From assembly GCF_037038585.1 (NCBI RefSeq), contig NC_092523.1, positions 47,757,501 to 47,821,500 on the forward strand: a DNA stretch of 64,000 nt. Reading direction: 5' to 3'. The translations under genes and the position numbers were made by a program. This DNA is from Patagioenas fasciata. Its lineage: Eukaryota > Chordata > Aves > Columbiformes > Columbidae. Of this stretch, positions 13,866-25,290 are shown in pieces (the stretch's first letter is position 1; the number at the start of each line of letters is the position of its first letter). The notes under the pieces are model-generated. The model did not search any database. It had not been told where the DNA came from and was given only the letters and a program-made list of their open reading frames with translations.

Positions 13866-16328
13866 CAAAAAGTAAACCTTTTTATTTCATATAGAATACT
13901 GAAGGCAAATAAAGATATTAATGATTTATAATCAAATCCTATCTACATCTAAAATATACAGTCATCTTCAAACTTCGTTGGTTTACTTTCCATGTTCTTT
14001 TAAAGCCATTTGAGTGTGACCCTAGGGCAAATAACAACGAAAAGTTGGTCAGTAAGACCTACTTAGCATCACAGTCAAGAAATAGCTATGCTGGCACCCT
14101 TGCCAACTAGGTTCATATGTCAACTGCTACTCAGATTATTTGGAAGCAACAGCCCAAGAAAGCTGTCCTAGTAAGGACTGCAAATTAGTAGGTCCTTATT
14201 CCTCACTTCAAAAATATTTCGGAGTACAGTATGAAGTATCAAATGAAACAGGATTTAGGAAATACCAGTACTATATGGATTTGGAACAATGTAGCAGTAA
14301 CTTAGATTTAACAGAGAGTTTTCTTTGAAGGGTTTGATCTGAAAACTGTACACAAAAATCCTGAGTACTTATTTCAGTTGTAGCAGCATTTCTATATTAA
14401 GAATGAAAACTACAAGATCTGTCTCACAGCTCTAGCTCCCCTTCCCAGCTCTAGCATACATAGGTAGCTCTGTTCATGGAGAAAATAATGCAGGTTCCCT
14501 TTTTGGACCTGTTGACAAGAACACTTATAGATCCATGAAAGCTCTTTCACTCTGTCCTCAAAATGCTGTTTGAGAGACCCTATTAATTTAAACACCAAAC
14601 CAGGCTCATGTGTGGCCAGCTCTGAAAATGAGCAGAGCAAACCCAAGCCTGTTTGTACCTTACATCTATCCCAGCGGACGGTAGAGAAAGGATTAGAAGA
14701 AATGCTGTGCCAACTTCCCTAGCCAAAGCCTTGCATCTCAACTCACTGCTTTCCTCCTGTCCTTCACAGGATCAAAAAGATGTTATTTCAGATTTGAGTT
14801 CTTACTAATAAAAGATATGTATACCCTCCTGTTGATCTCTCTGGATTTTAACTTTCAGTTCCTGTACTCCCACGCATCCCATTTCTGCCTGGTGAAACCA
14901 CATCAATTCCACTGTAGGACTTTCACACTCCCACAGGCCAGAAGCTAGACAGCCAGTTCATAAAGGTTTAAATACTTGAGCTAAAGTACTACCACTAACA
15001 CAAATACAGTGGTTCAAATCAGATTTACTAAAATTGCTGAGAATGAACAAAAACCAGTTTCGCCCCACTATGGAAAATGAGAATGAATGCTCTGGGACAA
15101 AACCCAGCAAGGACGCCCTTCTAAACTAATGGCATTATGGTACAACACATTAAAAGAGTAGCACAGAAAACCAAATACTCTACACAATTGAAGCAGAGGC
15201 AAAATATTCCAGCTGAATTTGTCTCAGTATTTTAAGATCAAAGATACAATTATTTCAGACAGTATGCTTATTTTCCAAACAACATGCTTAAGTCTAGAAA
15301 AAAAAAAAAAGCCTATTTCAATTAAGATTTTGGCACTGGTTTGTGAACATCACAAATTTGTTAATTTTATGTAAAGCAAAATAAAATTATACTCTCAATG
15401 GACTTCAGCAAATTAAATGAAAATATTTCCAGCAGCTAACTTGAAAAGGGGTATCATTAAAGTGCTGCATTTAATCTTATCTGTAGTTACCACTTAAACT
15501 TCTAGTCACGACACATTCATTCAAAACAAAATAGCAGATTGTAATGTGGGTTGATATCTGAAGGCATTTCATGAGTATACTCACACTGAAGTCTAAATTG
15601 TACATGATCACTAGAGAGATTACTTTTGAACTAGTTACAAAAATGTTTTAATTTCTTTGTTCTGTCTCTGAAATAGCATATGGCATTGGAAAATTTAATA
15701 CGATTTCTTTCCATTTACTTCACTTGACTAGTTAGCTAAAATAAGACATGGCATAAAACTGGAGATCATTTTCCCTTCTAATAGGAATGGGGGCAGAGGC
15801 AGAAAAAAAGATCATGCAACTATTCAAATTATGTAGCTCTCAAATTTACTGTCCAAAAATGCCAGTTTAGGGACATGACAATTACATCCATTCTTTTTGT
15901 GTTGCATTAGGACTATTATTTTCCTCTGTTAATAACCAGTAGTACTGATGCTTCAATATGTTGTTAAATGAAAAAAATTGCTTTGACACTTGTCACTACA
16001 TCTTACGCTAGAAAATGAGTGTGGTTCTTAATCAGAACAGACAAAAGTACTGTACTGTTTGATGAAAATTACAATTTGTAACTGGCTCTATGTAAACCAT
16101 TCTAACCTAATGCCAAGTCCTTGATGATAGGTGCTGCTAGGAGACATTACTGGGCAGCTCTGTGCATGCAGACAGTTAATTATGACTTCAGTGGTGAACA
16201 GTTCATGGGATTATGCACAATTACAATGCAATTAACTCTTGTTTATAACTTCTTACATATCTGTAGCACTAGTGTATGTGTGGAGCACAGATACTTTGCG
16301 CTTCATTTTACCTCCTCTGTTCAGAGGG

Positions 16329-16368
16329 GTCCAAATCTGTACAGATTTGGACTTTTTTTTTTTTTTTA
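16329..16368. repeat. 24-bp perfect palindrome followed by T-run
   Basis: Positions 16329-16352 read GTCCAAATCTGT followed directly by its exact reverse complement, with no spacer. After three bases comes a run of about fifteen T. The function is unknown and no flanking gene or element explains it. Confidence 0.9.
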
Positions 16369-19329
16369 ATAGGAAAAAAAAGACTACATCATGCTCAGTT
16401 TACAACCAAGCTTTGTCTCTAATGATTGCTTTTATGATTTCATACATAAAAGTTAGCTAGATTTGTGCCTACTATAGCCACCTGCTGAAATTTCAACACC
16501 AAAATAAGATCTATAATTGGATACACAAAAACAGAAGCTCTGAAATTACAGCACAACAGGCCCAAAAATTGCAGCAGGGATAGTGGAATTCTGCAGCAGT
16601 GTTTATATGTGGCTGTCAGCAGTTGTACACCCACAGAATCTACTATTAGCAGCAAAAAAAGGTCCAGGAAAAAAAAAAAAAAGTCTCTGGCACACAACCT
16701 CCTACTTTAGCAGCTCTAATTTTCTTTGCCTTTGCTGGAGCTTTTCTGTGTTCCTTCCCCTGCTCCAAAAGGTGCATGTGGGCCCATGATGTACAGATGA
16801 AATGTGCAGGCCACCACCATCTTCTCCATAACATATTTAGAAATCTAAACAAAGGGGACATAAGAAGATTTAATTCTTGAAGGTTTCCTCAAAATAGGAC
16901 CGAAAAATACTGTCTTATAAATTAACTAAAAATTTTTTTTAGTCTATTTTAAAAATATATTTATTAGCATCTTATACTTCTGTGATGATTAAAAAGCACA
17001 GGCAGAGAATGTTCTAGTCTCTTCATGCATAACCTTAGTTGGTAGTTTTATTCAGAATTTAATATCTTAGCATTTCATTTTTCATCTCCCACTGCAGTAC
17101 TAACTCTAACAAAGCTCCTTGTACAAAAGGAGCACGGTGCTAGCATGCCAGAGCATACTGTATTTGGTAAATCCAAAGACACATCCAAAGCCCAGGCATG
17201 TGCTAGATCTTCTCCAGCACTGTTCTATGTGGCCTTAAGAGTACAAGACTAAACTTTAAAAACCTCGAACATATACTGGGGATCTGGTCCAAGACCTCAG
17301 AACAAACTTCATCCCCAAATTGATACTAAGAAGGGAATTGAGACTGAAACATCTAGAAAATACTACATCAACCATGAAGACTGACTGTGACTCAGAAGAG
17401 AAAGTCAAGTCTCTTGCAGGTTCTCTTGAATATAAAACCCTAACAGAAAACATCATATATAGATTTTTTCTGTGTAAGTATTCACCTTGTATGCTCTTCA
17501 AGAAAGAGACACAAGTTACCCTTGTTTGCTTTTCACCTTAGAAACTTCAGGAATCAGAGACCTTTACTTGTTCTGCTGAATGTAATGGGCAATAGATTCC
17601 ATCATGAATGCTCACACTTTATTTGCACATGTCAGTCAGAAAGACATCAGCTGCAGCGCCATGGGCTTCAACCAATGGACAACAACTGTGCCCACAGCCT
17701 AGGGCTGCCAGAGGAATTTCTGCTTACCTAGAGTACACTCTCTTTTTCTGATGGCTGCTTTTCCTCAGGAGGCAGAGAAATCATCTGGAGCTGTTGATAT
17801 GGTGAGGTAGAACCAGTAGAACTATTAATATTATTGATGCTCCTCTGTCTGCCTGTCCAGTCCAGGTGTTGTCTGGAGACCTGCCCACACCACAGCCACA
17901 ATGATTAATAATAGCTCTGAGCCACAGAGAATGTACAATACTCTGGGGTTCTTGCTTCTCTCTCTCCCTGGCTCCCACGAGAAGCAGTGTTCTGGAGTTC
18001 CATATGCAATTCACAATAGTAGGAGGAACACACAAGATCAAAGAAGATCAGTGAAAGTGAGAGGGGACTGTGAAACTGAAGTTACTGAACAGAGGCAGGG
18101 AAAGAGAATTATAACTTCAGAACCCAAATGAAGCTGCAAGATGCATACAGCAAGGCAGCATGTCGTATGAACATCTATCCTATCACCCACTTACATGGCC
18201 CAGAGAAAGCTCCTATAATAAGTAGCAAAAGTACTTCAGTGTAAACCTGAGAAAGTCAGTAACGTTAGCTAACTCAAAACCTCGAGAGAAGCTGGGAGTT
18301 CAAAAATGGAGGAAGCTTCATTTTATATTGTTAGCATACATAAAAAGCCAGTAAACATTCTGCTTTTGAACATGGAGGACTGACAATGCTATCATGAACA
18401 TGTACTTGTGAGTCTTTCAGAGTGGTGTGGTACTGAACATCAATTAACTTGGGATTTGTAACATAGCAGGTTTGTTCTAGCACAGGAGATTCAGTGTGCC
18501 TGCCTGGGGCATAGATAAGAGACTATTTACTTAACACATCACATGCTTCTGGACAATCTGATCCTCTGCTTCATGGACATGCTCTCTGGCTGCTGTAATA
18601 CTTCCCTCGCATCTCGAGTTGGACCAGATATAGAAAAGGCAGCTCTAATGAGCTCATCAAACCACTGGTTTGGGTGCATTTTTCCTTCATTTGATATCAT
18701 TTAGGAGGTTACTCAGAAATCTTCATCCATGATAGCTTTTATATTACTTATATGGAAGTTTAAGCCTCTAAGGTATTTCATCACCTTTGTATCAGTCAGA
18801 TGGCAGAGTAACTGTCAGCTATTGCAACTTACTATAGCTTAAAATGCACTTTTTGTAACTGTCTGAATAATTTATGAGTCCTAATATCTTAGCAGTAGCA
18901 ATCCAACTTTAAAAATTACTTTTTCTATATTTCTAGGCAAACTAAAGTATTATAATTTTTTTAATATAAATGGGCATGATACTAGCTTAGAGATTTATTA
19001 CAATGCATCTTTATTCTTTCATTTGGGACCTCATTTAACCCATTCCATGTGTTAGAGAAACAATCAGCATTGCTCACTATGCACAGCTTATGAAGGAAGG
19101 TAAATTTGCTACCAGCATATTTTGCACTGCACACATTCCCATCTTTGGTCCATCTCTTCTCCCTCTCCTTCCACCCTCCAAACTCCGAAATCAGTCCTGT
19201 CTCATTCCTCACCAGTTTGCTCACGATGATGTTTGTGTTTCCCAGCTCCCCCTTAGTACTCCTCCTTTCCACCCCTCAGTGGCACATCTGTTCAGTCCCC
19301 GACTTGCTCTAACTGGCTCATTTGCCTTT

Positions 19330-20025
19330 GCCGCACTGCAGCAGGCCATTTAGCCCAGGATCCTGTCCCTGAGAGTGACACTAGGGGATACTATTTAGAA
19401 AAAAAAAAAACCACCAAGGCTGACACTGCCTGCAATCCATTCCTCCAACATTCCCCCAGCATCAGAAAGTGTTGTATTAGAGATACTAGAGAATATATCC
19501 CTGTCTAATCCTTTAGCATCTGCTTATTGACCTGTTGTACATGAGTTAATCTAATCCCTTTCAAACCTGCTGAAATTGTCTACTTCCACAAGCTCCTTAC
19601 AGCATGTTCCAGAAGTTCCATGCCTGCTGCATAAAATACCAGGCCTTCATACCATGCCAAGATGCTGCCCTTTGTCTTGTTATAATGCCCCCCATTTTGT
19701 TGGTTCTTTTGGCTGCTGCTACTGCATATTCAGTCAACAATTTCAGAAATCTCTCAACTGGCTCCAAGATATTCCTCTTGTGTTGCAATTGCCTGTTCGG
19801 TGCTTGGCATTACGTGGGTATGTTTTAGATTATTTTTACTTAATGCATCACATCACTTATCTATTCTGAAACTTGATCTGCCACCATTCCCACCCCGCCT
19901 GCCACATACAGAGCTTCATAAGGTCCTGCTGGAGTTCCTTACCATTAGTACACCACATTTTATTCTGAAACAACCTTAGCAACTCTACTCTTGCAGATTT
20001 CAGTATTTATCTCTTTCCTTCACTC
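19330..20025 (-). mobile_element. Ancient CR1/L3-type LINE fragment, antisense
   Basis: Read on the + strand, this region follows the reverse complement of the CR1/L3 family. It starts with the tail-like 'ggccatttagcccaggatcc' and 'cctgtccctgagagtgac', and later has 'tctaatcctttagc'. At about 19868-19960 come 'cttgatctgccacc' and 'aaggtcctgctggagttcct', which correspond to the antisense of the RT region around the conserved 'W.....M.FN' block. The order of these blocks is as expected for a minus-strand element with its 3' end near 19335. It is heavily diverged. The assignment rests on remembered consensus patterns and RepeatMasker would settle it. The open frames inside it are by-products. 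Confidence 0.7.
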
Positions 20026-22039
20026 ACTGATGGTGACTCCGGAGGAACCCTCTCTTGACTCTTTTTCAACTCAAGAAGTGACTGACTACTAGTACACTTA
20101 GACTCCATAATTGGCTTCTTGGTTTTTAAATCAACTTGCAGTCTACAAAAATAGCCTTTTCCTCAACTTAGTTTCTTTAATCATTGTTATGAAACCTTAA
20201 TATAGGTCTTTGCTCTTCCTTCCATCCTGGAAGACGAGGGTGGGAAGATGCTACAGAATTTTTTCTGCTTTTCTGGACTGACCATGGTACTCAGGTTTCC
20301 TTTGTACCCCTCTCCCACAACTTCCTTGAGCAAGTGAAGCACAGAGCAGCAACCTGTTGCTTCTAAAGGAACAGCAAGATTAACAAGGGCAGGAAACTGA
20401 ACTACTCAGATACTTGCCCTTACCTGGACCTGAAGAAACATTACTACATTGTTTGAGGCAGTGCAAATGGGAGAGGCAGGAAAACTGAAACAGTTATTTG
20501 CACCATAACTGCAAGCTCTTCTCCTATTATAAAACTTGCATCAGCCATCACCAAAAAAACTACCTACTCATAAGGTCAGGCAGCACTATATATGGACAAT
20601 ATCAATCCCACCTTATAAAGGCATGTATGACAGTTACATGTGGTTCAAGGAGTCCTGACAAAAACTTCTGTTCTTTCCGGATGTCCAAACATGCAGACAC
20701 AGCTCTGCATTGCATGCAATAGAACTCAATGCTGTAGTGCCTTGTGGAGGAAGAAAAAAAGATCCATAGAAGCAGAACAGGAAAGAAGCAATTGGGTCAG
20801 CATTTATTGAGAACTAGTAGGTGGAGATTTGTTAACTTGGAGGAGCAGCAAACATGGGTTTTTACCACAGTCCTGTACCTATAGAATCAAATCCTATCTG
20901 GCTCCTTTTCTGAGAGGAACAATATTTGTCAGGAGGAAATGCATGTCATCAAGACAAATACATGTCTTTATTAAATAAATTCCTGTACATGGGACTGAGA
21001 CCTTTCCTTAAGCTAAGAGGGAATCATACTATGCCCCATCTTTTTTGCCACTGAATGTATCTGAATATTCTTGGTGGTGGCATTAGCAAGATGATGAAAT
21101 GGCAGGATTCTTTGTAAAAGAAACATTTGAAGAAAGAAAATGTAGAAAAAGAATGAACAACAGTGTTAATTTCCTTAAGGAAATTGTAGCAGAGCCTTGA
21201 GAAGAGTGATTCTTTTCTTCAGTGGTTGTCTCTTATCAGCTGCTTCATCTGTTTGTTTGCTTTGTTTATCTGTTATCCTCGATTGTGATGTGCACTTGCT
21301 GCTTGACTGGCTAGATGAACTCAGCTACAATAGCTATGGGCAGTGAAAAAATTCAGGAGTTTATAATGCCTTGTCCTCTTTTTGAAATGCCAGCTTCCAT
21401 TTGCCTAGAGCCAGTGGTTCAAAAACATACAGTACATAACTACCCTTTAAAGTGTTATGGTTGAGAGACATTTAAAAAGGGGAAGGAAACTGAAACAGTC
21501 CCTACTTTCAGTTCTCACTGGGAAACAAAAATTTCACCTCTCCATAACTGTCATTGCTCAAACATGCAGATGCTGAACACCCTGTAATCTAAGTCCTACT
21601 TCTTTAGTCCACCAGATATTCAAGCATGTAGTGTCCCCAGGTCACCTCATTATGTACAGCAACTACAACACCTGAAACTGCCTGTCACACCACTGATTTA
21701 CCACATTATTTCCTTTAACTTTTTTTACTTGTTTTTTTAACACTCTAATAAGGCTCATTTGGGTGAGTAGTGGTTTGTACTCAAGCAGTTAAATGAAATT
21801 TAAGACTGCAACAAAACCTACGATGCATCAGAATTGGCATTGATAGTAAACACTATTTAACAGGAACATTATTAGTTACGGATAAAATGGTTCTGAAAAT
21901 AAACTCCTTCACATGTTTAATGTCTTCTTTCCTTTATTTTTATTCCATGCAGCAGGACGGGTTTAGAAAAACAACACAACCCAAAACAATGAAAGACAAC
22001 TTGATGGCCTGCAATGACCAATGATATGCAAAGTTGCTT

Positions 22040-22072
22040 AAAAAAAAAAAAAACAAAAACAAAAACAAAACC
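22040..22072. repeat. A-rich / (AAAAC)n simple repeat
   Basis: About fourteen A are followed by several 'caaaa' units. No retrotransposed gene body is recognisable immediately upstream. Confidence 0.9.
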
Positions 22073-23296
22073 AGAAACGGTTCAAGAGTTCTTCAATCTA
22101 CTGTATACCAACAGACAAAACATGACAAAAAAGTGTTTATTTAGAAGGAATTGTAAATTTCAATCTAATAAAAGTCATTTGTCTTCTTGATGACTCATCC
22201 AGGAACAAGGAAAACATAATGTAAAGTCTCTTTGCCATAAACTGTTTTTCATTTCTTATTTGCTGATGTATATCAGATTATTAGATTTTACAAAACGATG
22301 AGGAAAAGATTTGGCGAGTGCTCCACTCTGCAAACTTCCATTATTTTTTAAAAAAACATCATATTTGAATATGTTCAGGTTTCAAATAAAGTTGAAGTAT
22401 TTCTTCAATTAAGCTATTTTAGATCTTACAGTTAACTGAAAGACACCTGTGCAGCCCAATCTAGTATGTGTTATCATTGTTTGTCCTATAAAACTGCAAT
22501 GATGTGCCTACAGGTCACCCCATGAACTACAGAGAGGTCTTTTATAAAATGAAGCGGACATGGAGGAGTATTGAATACCACATGGATATTAAGAGGAGAT
22601 GCACATTCGGATCATAAGCCTTTATCCCTAGTTCTCTGTGTTTCAGTACACAGCGGAACTGTAGAGTGTAAGCTCCTTCAATTTGGAACTGGAACTAGTT
22701 TCTTTGGCTGTCAGTTAACACAAGTCAGAATCTACTTCAGGTATGCATTGCTAAGCATAAGGAACCCAACATAGCTAAGACACTAAAACTTGCTGTATTA
22801 ACAGGAATGTCAGGCATTCTGATGCCCATTACTGCTGTTTATGTAAGAAAAACAGGACTTGTTTAGACATACTTTTTACAGTCTGCAAAAACCCACAGCC
22901 ATCCTTTTGAAACTAACATCTGGTAAGAACAGCTGACTTTTTTGCTGTTCAACCTAATAGTGCCATTATGTGAAAAAATGCAACACACTGGGCAGAGATT
23001 TAAAATTATGTTTTTCATGGTAAGCAAAAGGAAAAAGCAAATAACCAATGTGCCAGTACAAAATGCCAGGCATCATTCAAGCTCCTCAAACCTGCCTAGA
23101 GAACTTTAAAAGCCAAAAGCTATATTTAGGTTTATGTGACAACAACTTGTGCCCTGTAAATCCATGATTTATTACTCCATGGGATGGAGTGCATTTTGCC
23201 AAGGGAATTCCACCAGTCAGTAAGTACCTCTTCAAAAACGGGCAGTACCAGTCAAGAATGAACACCAGAGGGAATGGCGGTGGAACGGAGTAGTGT

Positions 23297-23314
23297 GTGT
23301 GTGTGTGTCAGTTA
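23297..23314. repeat. (GT)n microsatellite
   Basis: About eight consecutive GT dinucleotides are directly visible. The array is short and may be polymorphic. Confidence 0.9.
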
Positions 23315-23906
23315 TTCTAATCAGACATATCAACTCTATTTCAGTTGAGCCCCGCCTCCAAAGAAGCTTGACAATTATTTTGTGCTACTCTTGACTAGAC
23401 CTAAAGCTCATTTCCACAGTTCATGCCAGTAGGATACACACAGACTGATTTTGAACAGTATGTATGCACATTGATACATATTCACATACTCATATATTCA
23501 CAGTCTCTCTCAAACACATATGTGTATTATATACAAGAAAACCATGATGAATCAATAGGGGAAACCTTATGCAGTCATTCACTATGACATGGAGACTACC
23601 ATGTTCAAGAGAGTCAATCAATTGCTGTGTGATTTTATCTTTTTATGGGATATTGTAACACAAAAACTTCTAAAATTACTCAGTTTTACCAGAAAATAAC
23701 ATTTTGGCAGAGTAGTTTGTGATCCCTGGGGAATCTGGATAAGCTATATCCATACGAAGGTTTGCCAATACTGTTGCATTTCAGTGATGCTAAGATAAGT
23801 AGGGAGGCAACTATTTTCCACAGTGAAATATCACACTGAAAAGCACATTCCCTGCAGAGCACCACACAGGCCAGAAAGGCTCCTTATGAACGCAATATTC
23901 AGATTT

Positions 23907-23976
23907 AAAAACAAACACACACACACACAAACAAACAAAACCACAAAACACAAATACACACACACCCCGCCCCCAG
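23907..23976. repeat. A/C-rich low-complexity tract with (AC)n
   Basis: About 70 bases consist nearly only of A and C: a run of 'ac' units, then 'aaac' units, then 'acacac' and a C-rich end. Overlapping open frames on both strands are composition artefacts. Confidence 0.9.
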
Positions 23977-24160
23977 AACTGAAAAATAAAAAAGTTGAAG
24001 ACTTATATTTTGGGATTTGAATTTTCAAGTGACACAATTCAGTCTTTGGGTCATGGGGTGGGAGGTTTGGGGGGTTTTCTGTGTAAGCCTAGGTTTTAAT
24101 TAGCAGCAAATATTTTGGGCATATTGAGATATTAATTCATTAACTTGTGAGGTATCTTAG

Positions 24161-24250
24161 TTATAGAATCATTTTGAAGGCCTTTAAGATCATCAAGTCT
24201 AACCATTAACCTAGCACTGCCAGGAAGTTAATGCTATATAAGGTGTCTTA
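24161..24250 (-). mobile_element. CR1 LINE 3'-end fragment, antisense
   Basis: The + strand reads 'atagaatcattttgaaggcc', then 'tttaagatcatcaagtctaa' and 'ccattaacctagcactgcc'. This is the reverse complement of the common avian CR1 3' end. The element therefore lies on the minus strand with its tail repeat at the left edge. It is a short, 5'-truncated remnant. Confidence 0.88.
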
Positions 24251-24879
24251 AGATATTTTAACTTGCAAAACCAACAAGTGCAGTTAGGCCTATCACAAAA
24301 TTTAGTTTCAAAATCAAGTCAATAATGAACTATGGATAAAATAATATATTAATCAATATGGAAGTTAACCTTCTTGACATTTATATTCCTTAAACAGATA
24401 GTTGGTATGTGCCTTTTCAATGAATATTGAAAAGTCAGAAGGGAAATGCTGTCACAAGACTTCACGGTTAATACTATGACAGATGATTTTGACTGATAAA
24501 TCAAGTTTAGACACAAGATCTACCAGTTTTTCTACCTGCTTCCTACTATATCCTGTGACACGTCACATCTTTCTGCCTCAGTATCCCCAGAGTGGAAATA
24601 CCCACTCGCTTCACAAAGTACTGTGAAACTGAGCCAGTTCATAAGCTTCTTATAATCTAGACAGTATCAATGTAGAGTGGGAGACATTCAGCACCTTGCA
24701 ATACACAGTAGCGCCTTGCAGGATCAAACCTAACTGTACAGCTCTTTGAAGATCAAATACATGGTGACCAAATGTATTCTATCTGAGGGCAAAATTTACC
24801 TTTAAAAGGCAACTGTTACATATACTTATTAATATTAGTCAAATCATCACCTACACCACTGGTTTGCAGAATAGCAATC

Positions 24880-25290
24880 ATGGTAAGATCTCCAGATTTT
24901 CAAATGATACTAAAATTAGAGTCAGAGCAAATAATGAAGAATAATACAAATTCCAAAGGATTTGGATCATTTAGGTAATTAGGCCAGCAGATGGCAAATG
25001 CAGTGCAGAAAAATGTAAAATAATTGGTCTGGGAATATGTGCTAAATGGAACAATCATATAGCATGATGATTAAAAAAAGCATTATTTGTGTGAAAAAAA
25101 AATAAACCATTCAGTGAGAGAGGCTATGACAACCTATTAGCAAATTAAAAAAAAAAAAAAATTAAAAAGGAAGTGGAAAAAGGCATTTATTAGAACCTAT
25201 GAGGTATAACATATGTGAACTATTTTTACTATCAAGAGATCCAGCCAGGAAATTATTTAATTAGCTAACAGGACCAAGTAGCATGAAAGT
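24880..25290 (+). mobile_element. Ancient CR1/L3-type LINE fragment
   Basis: Degenerate matches occur in the expected order. 'cagattttcaaatgatacta' corresponds to the RT 'FADDT' box. 'aggccagcagatggcaaatg' with 'gtgcagaaaaatgtaaaata' corresponds to the 'WA..WQM.FN..KC' block. Further on there is 'aaaaaggcatttattagaac'. Many indels and an internal A-run of about fifteen break every frame. The boundaries are approximate. It is clearly older than the copies at 11.98 and 47.2 kb. Confidence 0.55.

Larger units (their letters stand above)
12515..19329. other. Intergenic, no gene recognised
   Basis: About 6.8 kb with no recognisable exon. It holds a short tandem duplication at 12918-12970, a G/T-rich strand-asymmetric tract at about 13740-13865, a perfect 24-bp palindrome followed by a T-run at 16329-16368, and A-runs near 15299-15311 and 16668-16682. 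The open frames here are short and lack domain features. Confidence 0.65.
20026..24160. other. Intergenic, no gene recognised
   Basis: About 4.1 kb with no recognisable exon. It includes an A-rich (aaaac) tract at 22040-22072, a (gt) microsatellite of about eight units near 23297-23314, and an A/C-rich tract at 23907-23976 with an internal (ac) run. A short G-rich stretch lies at 24054-24078. Confidence 0.65.

Noticed and set aside
19576..19869. Open frames of 60-97 codons at 19.58-19.87 kb
   Set aside because: They lie inside the antisense L3-like relic and read it on the wrong strand.
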